A stretch of DNA of 64,000 nucleotides from Thermoproteota archaeon (lineage in GTDB: Archaea > Korarchaeota > Korarchaeia > Korarchaeales > Korarchaeaceae): contig JAOZFN010000006.1 in the NCBI GenBank assembly GCA_027492205.1, positions 113,409-177,408 on the forward strand, in the 5' to 3' direction. Of the stretch, positions 53,192-62,069 are shown piece by piece. The notes beneath the pieces were generated by a model. The model made no database searches and was not told the DNA's origin. It saw only the letters and a list, made by a program, of their open reading frames with translations. Numbering within the stretch: position 1 is the stretch's first letter; each line of letters opens with the position of its first letter. A program made the translations under genes and the position numbers.

Positions 53192-53785
53192 GTGCGGCGT
53201 CGCGTCCCCGGGGCCTACCGGTGCGTCATGCTGGTCGGCCTGCCGGGCTGCGGAAAGAGCGCGGTGGCCTCAATTTTGCGGGACGAGCTTGGATATGAGG
53301 TCATCGACATGAGCGACCTCGTAAAGGAGGAGGCGAGGAGGAGGGGCAGGGGGGTCGACAGGGAGAGCCTCAGGAAGACGGGCGAGGAGCTGAGGAGAGA
53401 GATGGGGAGGTCGGCCGTCGCCAAGCTCGCCCTGAGGAGGATAAGGGAGTTAGAGGCGAAGGCGGCGAGGCCGGGATACGTCGTCTCCGGGATCAGGAAC
53501 CAGGAGGAGGTGGACGAGATCAAGGCCGCCTTCGGCTCCGAGGCCGTCTGCGTGGCCATACACACGCCGAAGAGGCTACGGTACCTGAGGATGATCAGGA
53601 GGGGGAGGAGGGGGTTCGACGCCCCCACCCTGGAGGAGATGGAGAGGCAGGACAGGAGGGAGGTGGAGTTCTTCCGGATGGGCGAGCCCTTCATACTGGC
53701 CGACGAGCTGATAGTGAACTCGGGCTCCCTCGAGGAGCTGAGGTCGAGGGCCCTGGCAGTGGTCCTCAAGATACCGGGGGGCTGA
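53192..53785 (+). CDS. UPF0200-type nucleotide kinase-like protein
   Basis: The P-loop VMLVGLPGCGKSAVASIL is followed by YEVIDMSDLVKEEARRRG, GYVVSGIRNQEEVDEIK and RRGRRGFDAPTLEEMERQDRRE, as in archaeal UPF0200 proteins, which resemble dephospho-CoA kinase and adenylate kinase. The substrate is not established. GTG 53192 is at leaderless distance from the shared promoter; TTG 53183 is the alternative. Confidence 0.85.
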   Translation: MRRRVPGAYRCVMLVGLPGCGKSAVASILRDELGYEVIDMSDLVKEEARRRGRGVDRESLRKTGEELRREMGRSAVAKLALRRIRELEAKAARPGYVVSGIRNQEEVDEIKAAFGSEAVCVAIHTPKRLRYLRMIRRGRRGFDAPTLEEMERQDRREVEFFRMGEPFILADELIVNSGSLEELRSRALAVVLKIPGG

Positions 53786-53807
53786 CCCCGCCCGCCCTCC
53801 CCTCCCC

Positions 53808-54857
53808 TCAGCTCACCGACCTCCACCTCAGGCCCAGCCGGTCGGCCTCCTCCCTCGCCCTAACGATCTCCTCCCTGGTGGGGCGGCGGGCTATCTCGGG
53901 GAACCCGTGCGCCCGGTACTCCGGCCTGTACTGATCCATCACGTTCACCAGCGCCCCCGGGGTGTTGTCGGCTATCCACCTGAGTATCGGCACCGTGCAG
54001 CAGTCCACGTGCCTGGGCATGACGAGGTGGCGGACCACCATCTCCGGCCAGTGGTCATACGCCATCCTGATGTTCCTCGTCACGACCTCCCTGTACCTGG
54101 GGGCGGAGCTGTACTTGAGGGCGTGTGAGTCGTCCCAGTACTTGAAGTCCGGCAGCCAGAGGTCTATCACTCCAAGGAGGAGCTCTGTTGCCCTCTCGCT
54201 CATGTACATGTTGGAGTTCCACACGACGGGCACGCTCACCCTGGTCAGCCTCAGCGCCTCGAGTATCCAGGGCAGGTTCGGCGTCGGCTCACCCCCGACG
54301 AGGTTGACGTTCCTCGCGCCCCTCTCCCTCAGGGCCTCGAACAGGGACGCCAGGTAAGGGGCGTCGACGGGCCTGCCGGAATCCGGCTCTTGGGAGATGT
54401 CCCAGTTCTGGCAGAAGACACACCTGAAGTTACAGCCGGAGAAGAAGACCGTCCCCGAGGGGGTTATGGGGGCCTCCTCACCCATGTGGATGAAGGCGGA
54501 GGCCACCCTCGGCGCTCCCCCCACGCCGCAGACCCCGACAAGGCCGGAGAGCCTGTCCACCCCGCAACCCCTCTCGCAGAGCGTGCAGGGGCTCGCCAGC
54601 TCCCTGGCCAGCCTGACCTTCAGGTCGAGGAGGCTGAACTCAGGCCTCTCCGGCAGGGGCGAGCCCGAGTCGACCTCCCTGATCAGGTCCCTGAGTTCCC
54701 CGACGAGGGCCCGGTGCTCCTCCCATGCGCGCTCTCCTGAGAGACCAGAAGGAGCCTTCAGCCTCTTGGCTAGGACGAACTGGGCCTTGACCTCACCCCT
54801 GGCGGCCTTAACGTACCGGGGGAGCGCCTCGAGTATCTCACGGTCGCGAAACGCCAT
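53808..54857 (-). CDS. PflX-like radical SAM protein (COG1313)
   Basis: The N-terminal CTLCERGCG...GVCGVGG cysteines are followed by the radical SAM motif GCNFRCVFCQNWDISQ, NLVGGEPTPN, and VMDQYRPEYRAHGFPEIARR near the end. It resembles pyruvate formate-lyase activating enzymes, but no glycyl-radical enzyme is nearby, so the target is unknown. ATG 54857 is preferred; TTG 54899 would add 14 residues. Confidence 0.85.
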   Translation of the reverse strand: MAFRDREILEALPRYVKAARGEVKAQFVLAKRLKAPSGLSGERAWEEHRALVGELRDLIREVDSGSPLPERPEFSLLDLKVRLARELASPCTLCERGCGVDRLSGLVGVCGVGGAPRVASAFIHMGEEAPITPSGTVFFSGCNFRCVFCQNWDISQEPDSGRPVDAPYLASLFEALRERGARNVNLVGGEPTPNLPWILEALRLTRVSVPVVWNSNMYMSERATELLLGVIDLWLPDFKYWDDSHALKYSSAPRYREVVTRNIRMAYDHWPEMVVRHLVMPRHVDCCTVPILRWIADNTPGALVNVMDQYRPEYRAHGFPEIARRPTREEIVRAREEADRLGLRWRSVS

Positions 54858-54934
54858 CGCCGCGTCTGGGCGGAGGACCCACCAGCCGGCAACCTCCAAA
54901 CAGACACCCTCTCTCCCTCAGCCGTCCACGCGAG

Positions 54935-55165
54935 AGAAAACCGAGGGGCCGGGGGAGGTTCCCCCCCGGGCGGACGACGGAGGCGACCCCCCGGAGGGCC
55001 GCCGGCGGCCCTCAAAGAGGGCCGTGTCCTGTGCGGGGTGACCCCGCAGAGGAGGGGGCCAATGGTGGGCCCCCTTCACCCCCGAGGGGGCAGCGTGCGC
55101 TAGCCGCCCCTGTGGGGCTGCGGGCCCTGCAGGCCGCCGACGGCCCGTGTAATGTAGGGCCGAAG
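54935..55165 (-). other. Very GC-rich multi-hairpin segment, possible ncRNA
   Basis: No protein is supported in the 390 bases between the PflX-like and Endo IV-like genes. The segment is dense in perfect inverted repeats: GGGCCGCC/GGCGGCCC (54996-55011), GGCCCTC-AAA-GAGGGCC (55007-55023), TGCGGGG-TGA-CCCCGCA (55032-55048) and GGGGGCC...GGCCCCC (about 55054-55074). A minus-strand TATA-like CCTTTATTACC lies at 55168-55178. I could not match it to SRP RNA, RNase P RNA or 5S rRNA. Confidence 0.4.
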
Positions 55166-55250
55166 GGGGTAATAAAGGCTCCGGGGGGTCCCCCGCAGTT
55201 GGGTTAATTCTTTTTGCGACCCACGGGTGATGGGCTGAGGGGTCTCGGCG

Positions 55251-56132
55251 TTGGAGCTTGACAGGGTGAGGTTCGGGCCAGCGGGCTTCCCGATAGACGC
55301 CAGCAGGCAGGAGGCCTTCAAGTACCTCAAGAAGATCGGGCTCGACGCGATGGAGTATCAGGCGGTCCGCTCCGTCCCCAAGAAGGAGGAGACCCTGCGC
55401 GCCATCGGGGAGGATGCCGAGGAGCACGGGATTCTGCTGACTCTCCACGCCCCCTACGCCCTGAACCTGTCCGCTGAGGACGAGAAGAAGAGAGAGGGGA
55501 GCATAGAGAGGCTGTTCAGGGCCTGCCGGGCCGCCCACGTCATGGGCGCAAAGCACGTCACCTTCCACCCGGGATACTATGGGGGCCTCGACCCCGCAGA
55601 GGCCTTGGAGAGGACGGTCGACGCCATAGAGCGCGTGATCGCCATGATGAGGGAAGCCGGCTTCGTGGTCGAGCTCGGACCCGAGACCACGGGGAAGCCC
55701 TCTCAGGTGGGCTCCCTGGAGGAGGTCATAGACCTGGCCCAGAGGTTCGACGAGGTCTGGCCCACGGTGGACTTCGCCCACCTCCACGCCAGGGAGGGAG
55801 GCTCGATCAAGGGGAGGGGGGACTACGCCCGGATACTTGACCGCCTGGAGGAGGGCCTGGGGACGCTGGACGGTCTCGTCATCCACTTCTCCGAGATAGA
55901 GATGACCAAGTCGGGCGTCGGGGAGAAGATGCACCACGACCTGGGCTCCGGATACGGGCCGGACTTCGAGCCCCTCGCGCGGGAGATGGCCGAGAGGGGC
56001 GTCAAGTGGGTCGTGATCTGCGAGACCCCCCTCCTCGAGAGGGACGCCTTAAAGATGAAGGAGATCTACGAGAGGGTCTCCGGAGCCCGCCCCCTGGGGC
56101 GAGCGAGAGGCCGGAGACGGAGGCGGCGCTGA
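55251..56132 (+). CDS. Endonuclease IV-like TIM-barrel protein
   Basis: The barrel has RFGPAGFPIDASRQ, LLTLHAPYALNLSA, KHVTFHPGYYGG, VVELGPETTGKPSQVG, PTVDFAHLHAREGG, GLVIHFSEIE and WVVICETPLLERDA. The His, Glu and Asp residues at the strand ends are those that bind three zinc ions in Endo IV, so AP-site repair is likely. A very basic C-terminal tail (about 12 residues, mostly Arg) may bind DNA. The start is TTG 55251 with GAGGGG upstream. Confidence 0.8.
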   Translation: MELDRVRFGPAGFPIDASRQEAFKYLKKIGLDAMEYQAVRSVPKKEETLRAIGEDAEEHGILLTLHAPYALNLSAEDEKKREGSIERLFRACRAAHVMGAKHVTFHPGYYGGLDPAEALERTVDAIERVIAMMREAGFVVELGPETTGKPSQVGSLEEVIDLAQRFDEVWPTVDFAHLHAREGGSIKGRGDYARILDRLEEGLGTLDGLVIHFSEIEMTKSGVGEKMHHDLGSGYGPDFEPLAREMAERGVKWVVICETPLLERDALKMKEIYERVSGARPLGRARGRRRRRR

Positions 56133-56960
56133 TCGACCGCCTCCCCGGATCCTCCCCAACGCCTCGAAGTAAACCATCGGTCCGATCACCGATTGGCGTC
56201 GTCAGAGAGGCCACGTTGGGAATCGGGAGCATGGCCACAAGCCACACGTAGCTGGCCGAGGCTCCGGCGAGCAGCGCGAGCACGGGGACCTTCGCCCTCC
56301 TGACCCCCAGGAGAAGCGTGGTGTTCCGGACACCCGCTAGCCCGTCGACCTCGAAGTCCTTATCTGCTGCGAGAGCTGGCTGGCCATGGAGAAGAGGGCG
56401 ACCATCACGGCCATCGCCAGGAGCGTGGCGTCGAGGGGCTGAACACAAGGAAGGCCTCGGGAGCCGCGGGACCCCCAGGGTGGCGTGGGACAACAGGTCC
56501 AAGATCGGGACGGCCTTCAGCCTGATCCTGCGCCAGGAGTAGGCCGCGGAGTTGGCCGAGAAGAGGGAGCCGGAGATCAGAGACTCCATGCCTATGGCGG
56601 CCATCAGGGCGAGTCCCGCGGCCAGAAACGCAGGGCGATCGCGTAGCCTGCCCTCCTGCTCACCAGTCCGGCTGACACGGGGTTTCTCTCGCCCTTTACC
56701 GGTCGAAGGCGTCGTCGGCGTCCTCCACGGCGTTGAGTGAGTACGCGAAGGCCGCGTACAGGAGGTTCGCCGCGTAGGCGAGGAGAGCCCTCAGGCTCAG
56801 AAGGAGGCCCGGGGCCCGACCTCGATCACAGGGAACACGAGCGTTAGCTGGATGACGTACTCTCTGGCCCTGGACAGGCTCAAGGCCGCCGAGAACACCC
56901 TTGTTACAGGAGCGATCACGTCGAGCACCTCACGCGCACGGCCAGGGTCCTGGGTTTCAC
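56130..56960 (-). pseudogene. UbiA-family prenyltransferase, broken by several frameshifts
   Basis: On the minus strand the pieces of a UbiA prenyltransferase occur in order but in changing frames: REVLDVIAPVTRVF and EYVIQLTLVFPVIEV, then AYAANLLYAAFAYS with the first Asp-rich motif NAVEDADDAFDR (56700-56735). Next come GERNPVSAGLVSRRAGYAI, LISGSLFSANSAAYSW, ILDLLSHATLGV, and the second Asp-rich motif DFEVDGLAGVRNTTLLLG (from about 56358). At least four shifts or stops interrupt it. Neighbouring genes are intact, so decay rather than poor sequence is likely. Confidence 0.65.
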
Positions 56961-57329
56961 ACATACGACGACCCCCTCATCCCGAGCGCCGCGCGGCCCA
57001 TGAAACCCCCACCAGAACCTTCTTCGAGGCAAGCAGACTCCTTTTTGGCTCCCTCAACTCCGCCAGCCCATTATGCCGGTTCTCCACTTCCCTGAAGATC
57101 AAGCCGTATACTACCTCCGGGACCAGACTCACGGGGGTGTGTGGCCTCCTCTAATGCCTGCGGGAGGTGTGCCTCCCTGGTAAGGGCGCTGGGCGTGGAG
57201 GTGATTGCCCCCAGCACGGGGCCATAATGGGGGGGGGACAACGTGCAGAGGTCTGGGCCGGCTGGAGAGCCTGGAGTGCGGCGTCGACCTGCTCCGACGC
57301 TCTCACAGTCCACAGGGAGACTCCGGCGG
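56961..57329 (-). pseudogene. Further decayed coding remnant upstream of the UbiA pseudogene
   Basis: One minus-strand frame reads VVYGLIFREVENRHNGLAEL and LLASKKVLVGVSWAARRSG before a stop. It looks like real protein, and the KxVLVGVSWA part resembles a strand in UbiA-type proteins. No intact gene exists between the DUF438 gene and the UbiA remnant. It may be the front of the same gene or a second one. Confidence 0.35.
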
Positions 57330-58643
57330 TCACTTCCAGTCCAGTATCCTCTTCTCCCCCTCCAGCCCCTTTATGTCCGTGACGTCCTGCACGACCTCCA
57401 GCGTGCCCAAGTATCTCCCGTCCCTCCCCCTCACGGGGAAGTAGCGGATGTGCACCAGGCGGTCTCCCCTCTTTATCCAGAACTCGGCCACGTCCCTCCT
57501 GCCGGCCCTGAACTCCTCCAGTATCTTCTCCACGATGTGGACGCTCTTGGGCGGGTGGCACAGCTTAACAGGTCTGCCGAGCACGGCCTTGGCCCTCGGG
57601 AATATCCTGTCCCTGCCGTGAGAGTAGAACCTGACCCTGTCCGACGCGTCGACGAAGGAAACGTCCACCGGGAGGGCGGAGAATATGGCCTCCACCTCCT
57701 CGGGGGAGAGGAAGCCGGTCTCAAACTCTAAGTCCTCGTCTCTCTTCAGGCTGAAGTCCACCGGCCTGGCACCCTTTGACGAGAGCAGGGCCCTCACCTC
57801 TTGGGGGAGGCTGCTCATCTGCTCCTCCGTGATCTCCGGGCTGACTTGGTGTGGGAGCAGGGGCTCAGCCCTTGGGACCCAGCCCTCCTCAGGCTCGACC
57901 TTGTAGTACCCGATCTCGTCGTCCATCTCCCTTATCGCGGCCCACTCGCCCTCTGACAGGAGGACCCTCAGGGTCGGGTAGAGTATGTTGTTCTCCCTGA
58001 AGGCCATGTCTACGAGGGCCTTGGACAGCTCCTCCGCTCTCTTCGCTACTAGGGAGGAGAAGGAAGCCCAGTCCGACGGGTCCTGTTGGACGAGCCGGTT
58101 GAGCCCCCTCATCATGTTTCTCACCTGGTCATGCTTCGTCCACAGCACCCTGGGGACGGCCGTGAGGCCCCGCCTCTCGATGTAGGGGAAGACCACCGTC
58201 TCGTCCTTAGCGTAGTGCCTCGACACCCCTCTAAGCTCCCTCGCCAGCCCCCTGAGCACCCCCAGGGAACTCTCCCTCGCCTCACCCTCCACCACGCCAA
58301 TCGAGCGTGCGTACAGCCCCAGGACCTCGGCGTCCCTGACTATCTGCTCGTTCTCCCTCAGCCGGGTGTGGAGGGGGTGGCCGGGCTCGACCTGATCTGG
58401 AGACAGGGCACCCGAGACGGCCTCCCTGAAGAGCTCGACGTGGACGTCACACAGCCTGGCTATCTCTCGAACGGGGACACCCTCGGCGACGAGCTCCTGC
58501 TCTATCAGCGGTATCTCCATCGGGCTGACGGACCTCAGTATTTCCTTGAACTTCTCCCTGAGCGAGGACATGTCCTCGCCCTCGTGGAGCCTCTTAAGGA
58601 GCGCCTTGATCTGCTCCTTCCTCTCGCGCATTTCGGCCGCCAA
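57330..58643 (-). CDS. DUF438 + hemerythrin + PAS sensor-like protein
   Basis: An N-terminal DUF438 domain (IKALLKRLHEGEDMSSLREK) comes first. A hemerythrin-like four-helix domain follows, with HPLHTRLRENEQIV, HYAKDETVVFPYIERRG, WTKHDQVRNMMRGL and FRENNILYPTL supplying His and Glu for a di-iron site. The PAS domain closes it (VDVSFVDASDRVRFYSHGRD, GRPVKLCHPPKSVHIVEKIL, RYFPVRGRDGRYLGTLEVVQ). Family members are thought to sense oxygen or nitric oxide. A TTTTTATAC box lies at about 58677-58685; TTG 58643 has GAGGTG upstream. Confidence 0.88.
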   Translation of the reverse strand: MAAEMRERKEQIKALLKRLHEGEDMSSLREKFKEILRSVSPMEIPLIEQELVAEGVPVREIARLCDVHVELFREAVSGALSPDQVEPGHPLHTRLRENEQIVRDAEVLGLYARSIGVVEGEARESSLGVLRGLARELRGVSRHYAKDETVVFPYIERRGLTAVPRVLWTKHDQVRNMMRGLNRLVQQDPSDWASFSSLVAKRAEELSKALVDMAFRENNILYPTLRVLLSEGEWAAIREMDDEIGYYKVEPEEGWVPRAEPLLPHQVSPEITEEQMSSLPQEVRALLSSKGARPVDFSLKRDEDLEFETGFLSPEEVEAIFSALPVDVSFVDASDRVRFYSHGRDRIFPRAKAVLGRPVKLCHPPKSVHIVEKILEEFRAGRRDVAEFWIKRGDRLVHIRYFPVRGRDGRYLGTLEVVQDVTDIKGLEGEKRILDWK

Positions 58644-58826
58644 ACCGACACCTCTGGGCGGGGATCGGGACCATTGTATAAAAATGACTCAAGGATAACG
58701 CCCGTAAAACCATTTTATGATCACCGTTATGGCCCACATATGTGTTAACAATTGTCCCAATTGCGGTTCAGCGGGGAGCCGGCCCCGGCCTCGGGGGCCA
58801 AACCCTCCACACAATCGGGGCCCAAC

Positions 58827-59861
58827 TCAGATCAGCCCCAGCCTCTCCAAGATCGCCTGAGTCAGGGCTGCGTCGATCGCGGGGACCCCCAACACCGTGT
58901 AGAGGACCCTCCGGCCGACTCTCTCACCCCTCACGACGTCGGCTAGCTCCAGAACGCGGAACCTCCTGTCCGTGAGCATGGTCCGTATCTTCAAGGCGAA
59001 CGTCGCCGGGCTCGGCATCTTCCTGAGGTCGAGGCTGTCGAACACGTAGGTGTCGAACTTCGAGGCTAGGTTCAGGTCCAGGGAGTGCTTTCCGACGTCG
59101 GCGTATATCACCTCCTCCCTGAGCTCCCTCACGAGCCCGGCGGGCATCTTGCCCGGGAGGGAGATGCAGTCCACCACCACGTCCGCGCTGAGAGCCTCGT
59201 CCAGAGTCTCGCAGGGGACGAGCTCCAGCGCCTCTCCGACCTCGGGGTCTAGCTCTCCGGCCATGTGGGCCAGGCGCTCCCTGACCGTGTTGAACCTCCC
59301 CCTGCTCTTTGCCGCGAGGAGGACCCTGCGGGGCCTCGCCCTCAACGCGGATAGGGCCAAGACGACCCGCCTGCCGACCGAGCCCGTGGAGCCGAGGACG
59401 GAGGCCTCGTAATCCCCTCCCGAGCGCCCCCAGGCCGTGACGCAGACTTCAACGCCAACGGCCGCTATGGATGCGGTCCTGAAGTCCGATATCAGGTTCC
59501 CCTCCATAACGGCGACCAGCTCGGTCGTCTCGCTGTCGAAGACTGCGCACAGGTTCGTGGAGAGCCTCCTCCCCCTGGCCCTGTTCCTCTCGTTGGCCGC
59601 GAAGGAGCGGACGCACGTGTACCTCCCCCAGGCCCCGGCCATGGTCCTGACCTTGGTGGGGTAGTCGGGGTCCGAAGTCGGCACGTAGATGGAGAGCTTG
59701 TCGAAGACCAGCTCCCTCACCCTGGATAGGACCTCCCTGGCGAGGCTGTTGACCCATCGGAACGTCTCGACTGTGGGGGACAGCACCTCGGCGACCTGAG
59801 AGTCCGGGACGACCGGGACCTCCCCCAGAGACAGCCTGACCTTCCGAACCTCCGGGCTCAT
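58827..59861 (-). CDS. Ornithine cyclodeaminase/mu-crystallin family protein
   Basis: The 344-residue protein has EGNLISDFRTASIAAVGVEV and the NAD-binding SVLGSTGSVGRRVVLALSAL, then VVDCISLPGKMP, typical of this family. Members act as ornithine cyclodeaminase, alanine dehydrogenase or ketimine reductase, and the reaction cannot be assigned. The first 40 residues form the dimer arm. Its 58644-side neighbour is separated by 183 bases with no gene. Confidence 0.83.
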   Translation of the reverse strand: MSPEVRKVRLSLGEVPVVPDSQVAEVLSPTVETFRWVNSLAREVLSRVRELVFDKLSIYVPTSDPDYPTKVRTMAGAWGRYTCVRSFAANERNRARGRRLSTNLCAVFDSETTELVAVMEGNLISDFRTASIAAVGVEVCVTAWGRSGGDYEASVLGSTGSVGRRVVLALSALRARPRRVLLAAKSRGRFNTVRERLAHMAGELDPEVGEALELVPCETLDEALSADVVVDCISLPGKMPAGLVRELREEVIYADVGKHSLDLNLASKFDTYVFDSLDLRKMPSPATFALKIRTMLTDRRFRVLELADVVRGERVGRRVLYTVLGVPAIDAALTQAILERLGLI

Positions 59862-60069
59862 CCAGGCTCACGTCCGGGCGAACCTCTTAGGCTTGGCGCC
59901 CCCTCCCACATCGGCGCCGACGGATACGGCCAGCACCCAGGACTGGCAGGTCGCAATCCAGTGCCTTCCACGCCTCTGAGTCACCCGGCGGGCGCGTTGA
60001 GTGGGTCGAGATCTCCCCCGGAGTTTTTATGGTCCCCGGCACCCGTTCCCCCACCTCCCGTGGAAGGGG

Positions 60070-60510
60070 GTGGATCCCCTGGCGGTAAACGCGGAGATGA
60101 TCGAGGCGCGGATCAGAGAGATCAACGACGCGGCTATGCTTCTGAGGGAGCTGACCTCCAGGCCTTACGGCGAGCCCACTCGGTACGACATCCTGGCGAT
60201 GAGGTACCTAGTCATACAGCTCGTCGAGGCGGCCTCCAGCGCCTGCCTGCACCCGCTCGCGGCCCAGGGCGAGAGGGCCGAGGGGTACCCAGAGTGCTTC
60301 CTCAGGCTCTCTCGAAAGGGGATAATGTCGAATAGCCTGGCCTCGAGGCTGGCGTCGGCCGCCAGGCTCCGAAACCTCCTCGTCCACAGGTACTGGACGA
60401 TAGACGACGAGAGAGTATTCGAGAGCGTGAGGGAGAGATTGAGGGACTTCAAGGAGTTCGTCCGCATCCTAAGGGGGATCATCGATCGCGAGTCAAGGGT
60501 TGGGAGGTGA
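60070..60510 (+). CDS. hepT: HepT-like HEPN toxin (DUF86)
   Basis: The helical protein carries the HEPN RNase motif with the AMPylation tyrosine, RNLLVHRYW, a perfect R-x4-H-x-Y. HepT cleaves RNA, and its MntA partner silences it by AMPylating that Tyr. GTG 60070 follows a TTTTTATGG box (60022-60030) and a purine-rich site; ATG 60097 is an alternative. The stop is four bases before the partner gene. Confidence 0.85.
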   Translation: MDPLAVNAEMIEARIREINDAAMLLRELTSRPYGEPTRYDILAMRYLVIQLVEAASSACLHPLAAQGERAEGYPECFLRLSRKGIMSNSLASRLASAARLRNLLVHRYWTIDDERVFESVRERLRDFKEFVRILRGIIDRESRVGR

Positions 60511-60514
60511 AGGC

Positions 60515-60928
60515 GTGCCCGGGCCGGGCATCAGGTACCTGGAGGCGACGGAGCAGGAGAGGGGGAGGCTGGTGGAGGAACTCAGGAGGGCCCTCGAGGG
60601 GGTTAAGAGCGTGGTCTTCGCCTACCTGCACGGGGGCTTCGTCGATAGGGAGTTCTTCCGCGATGTGGACGTGGCGGTCTGGCTGGAGGACCTGGGAGAT
60701 CGCCGCCTGGTGGAGGTGGACCTCCCGGCCCGGCTCGAGGCCAGGCTGTGGGTTCCTATCGACATTCGCGTCCTAAACGGGGCCCCCCTGCCCTTCAGGT
60801 ATCACGTCTTCTCGAGGGGCGTGCTCCTGTTTTCCAGGGACGAGACCCTGAGACTCAGGCTGATGGACGAGACCCTGAGGCAGTACTTCGACCTCAAGAT
60901 GCTGAATGAGCTCGCGGGTGGGCAGTGA
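60515..60928 (+). CDS. mntA: MntA-like minimal nucleotidyltransferase antitoxin
   Basis: The polymerase-beta-like fold shows SVVFAYLHGGFVDREFFRDV with a following DVAVWL. The usual GS start of the active site is GG, and the DxD pair is DVD. VPIDIRVLNGAPLPFRYHVF follows. It should AMPylate and inactivate the HepT-like protein just upstream. GTG 60515 has a GGAGGTGA site. Confidence 0.82.
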   Translation: MPGPGIRYLEATEQERGRLVEELRRALEGVKSVVFAYLHGGFVDREFFRDVDVAVWLEDLGDRRLVEVDLPARLEARLWVPIDIRVLNGAPLPFRYHVFSRGVLLFSRDETLRLRLMDETLRQYFDLKMLNELAGGQ

Positions 60929-60995
60929 GGGGTGCTCGTCCCCGACCATCACCACTTTAATTGTCCCCCCGGAGCAGTTCTGACGGGCGCCCGAG

Positions 60996-61402
60996 TTGGG
61001 CAGCCGCGAGATCTCAGAGGCGCTGAAGAGGAGGGGGGAGGACTTCCTGAGGAGCGCCAGGTACAACCTCTCCGTGGGGGCCTACGACCTATCCGTATTC
61101 GACGCCCACCAGGCCGCCGAACTCTACCTGAAGGGGGTCCTCCTCACGCTGGTCGGGACGTACCCCAGGACCCACGACCTGACGGAGCTGGTGGAGGACT
61201 GGATGGCGGAAGCGTGCGGGGGGCCGTTGAAGAGTTCTTGTCGGCCTGGGGAGACAGGCTTGACCACCTCACCGACGCCTACTTCAGCTCCAGGTACGCG
61301 GTGAGAAGCTTCAAGAGAAGCCACGCCGAGGCGTTCATACGCGTTGCGGAGGAGGTGATCGAGCTTGCCAAGAGGTGTGAGGAGGAGGCTTCAGAGGGCT
61401 GA
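60996..61402 (+). pseudogene. HEPN (PF05168) protein, frameshifted at a G6 run
   Basis: The frame from 60996 reads EDFLRSARYNLSVGAYDLSV, DAHQAAELYLKGVLLTLVG and PRTHDLTELVEDWMAEA, then diverges. The other frame continues with GAVEEFLSAWGDRLDHLTDA, YFSSRYAVRSFKRSHAEAF and EEVIELAKRCEEEA to 61402. The switch falls at GCGGGGGGCC (about 61216-61225). It is either a real frameshift, slippage during expression, or a homopolymer error. The intact protein would be a standard HEPN partner of the next gene. Confidence 0.7.
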
Positions 61403-61715
61403 GATCGTGAGGAACTGGAGGGAGTGGATCCCCGGCTTGGTAGAGGCCGCGAGGGGTACTCTCGGGAAGGGCGTCGAGGTATACGTCTTCGGCGCCGCGG
61501 CGGAGGGGAGGCTGACGGCCGCTAGCGACGTGGACGTGCTGGTCGTCGTGGATGCCCCACCCCAAGACTTCTTCGAACTCGAGAGGTTGAAGGAGGAGTT
61601 GGAGAGGCGAGCGGGCCTCCCGAGGAGGCACCCCTTTGAGATCCACCTGGTCGGACGGGAGGAGGCCGAGTTCTACCTGAGGGCGCTCAGGGTGACCGCC
61701 TTGAGGGTGGCCTGA
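61377..61715 (+). CDS. MNT-type nucleotidyltransferase, partner of the second HEPN
   Basis: VEVYVFGAAAEGRLTAASDV followed by DVLVVVD is the nucleotidyltransferase motif, with GA in place of GS and an intact DVD. RRHPFEIHLVGREEAEFYLR follows. GTG 61377 overlaps the HEPN gene end; GTG 61407 is another candidate. It forms the second HEPN/MNT module in tandem with hepT-mntA. Confidence 0.8.
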   Translation: MRRRLQRAEIVRNWREWIPGLVEAARGTLGKGVEVYVFGAAAEGRLTAASDVDVLVVVDAPPQDFFELERLKEELERRAGLPRRHPFEIHLVGREEAEFYLRALRVTALRVA

Positions 61716-61760
61716 CCCGCCGGCTTGAAAAATTTTATCCCGGCCCCGCGCGGGGGCACA

Positions 61761-62069
61761 ATGCCCGTCATGAGGATCTGGCACGGCAGAGTTCCCCTGC
61801 AGAGGGCGGACGAGTACGAGGGGTTCCTGATCGAGAGGGCCGCACCGGACTACGCGTCAGTCGAGGGCCTCCTCAGGCTCTACTTCACCCGGAGGGACGA
61901 GGGCGACGTGGCCCACTTCCTCCTGGTCACGGTCTGGGACTCGATGGAGTCTATGAGGAGGTTCGCCGGGGACGACCCGGAGCTGGCAAAGTACTACCCG
62001 GAGGACGACGAGTTCCTGCTGGAGAAGGAGGAGCGGGTCTCCATATACAGGGTGTTCTACGAGCGGTAG
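61761..62069 (+). CDS. Antibiotic-biosynthesis-monooxygenase-like (ABM) small protein
   Basis: The 102 residues form a dimeric alpha/beta barrel: MRIWHGRVPLQRADEYEGFL, LLRLYFTRRDEGDVAHFLLV and VWDSMESMRRFAGDDPE. Such proteins act as small oxygenases or simple binding proteins. ATG 61761 follows a GAAAAATTTTAT box at leaderless distance. Confidence 0.78.
   Translation: MPVMRIWHGRVPLQRADEYEGFLIERAAPDYASVEGLLRLYFTRRDEGDVAHFLLVTVWDSMESMRRFAGDDPELAKYYPEDDEFLLEKEERVSIYRVFYER

Noticed and set aside
54935..55165. SRP RNA or RNase P RNA
   Set aside because: I found neither the SRP helix 8 motif (GGAAGG...AGCAG type) nor the RNase P GAGGAAAGTC and ACAGAA motifs on either strand.
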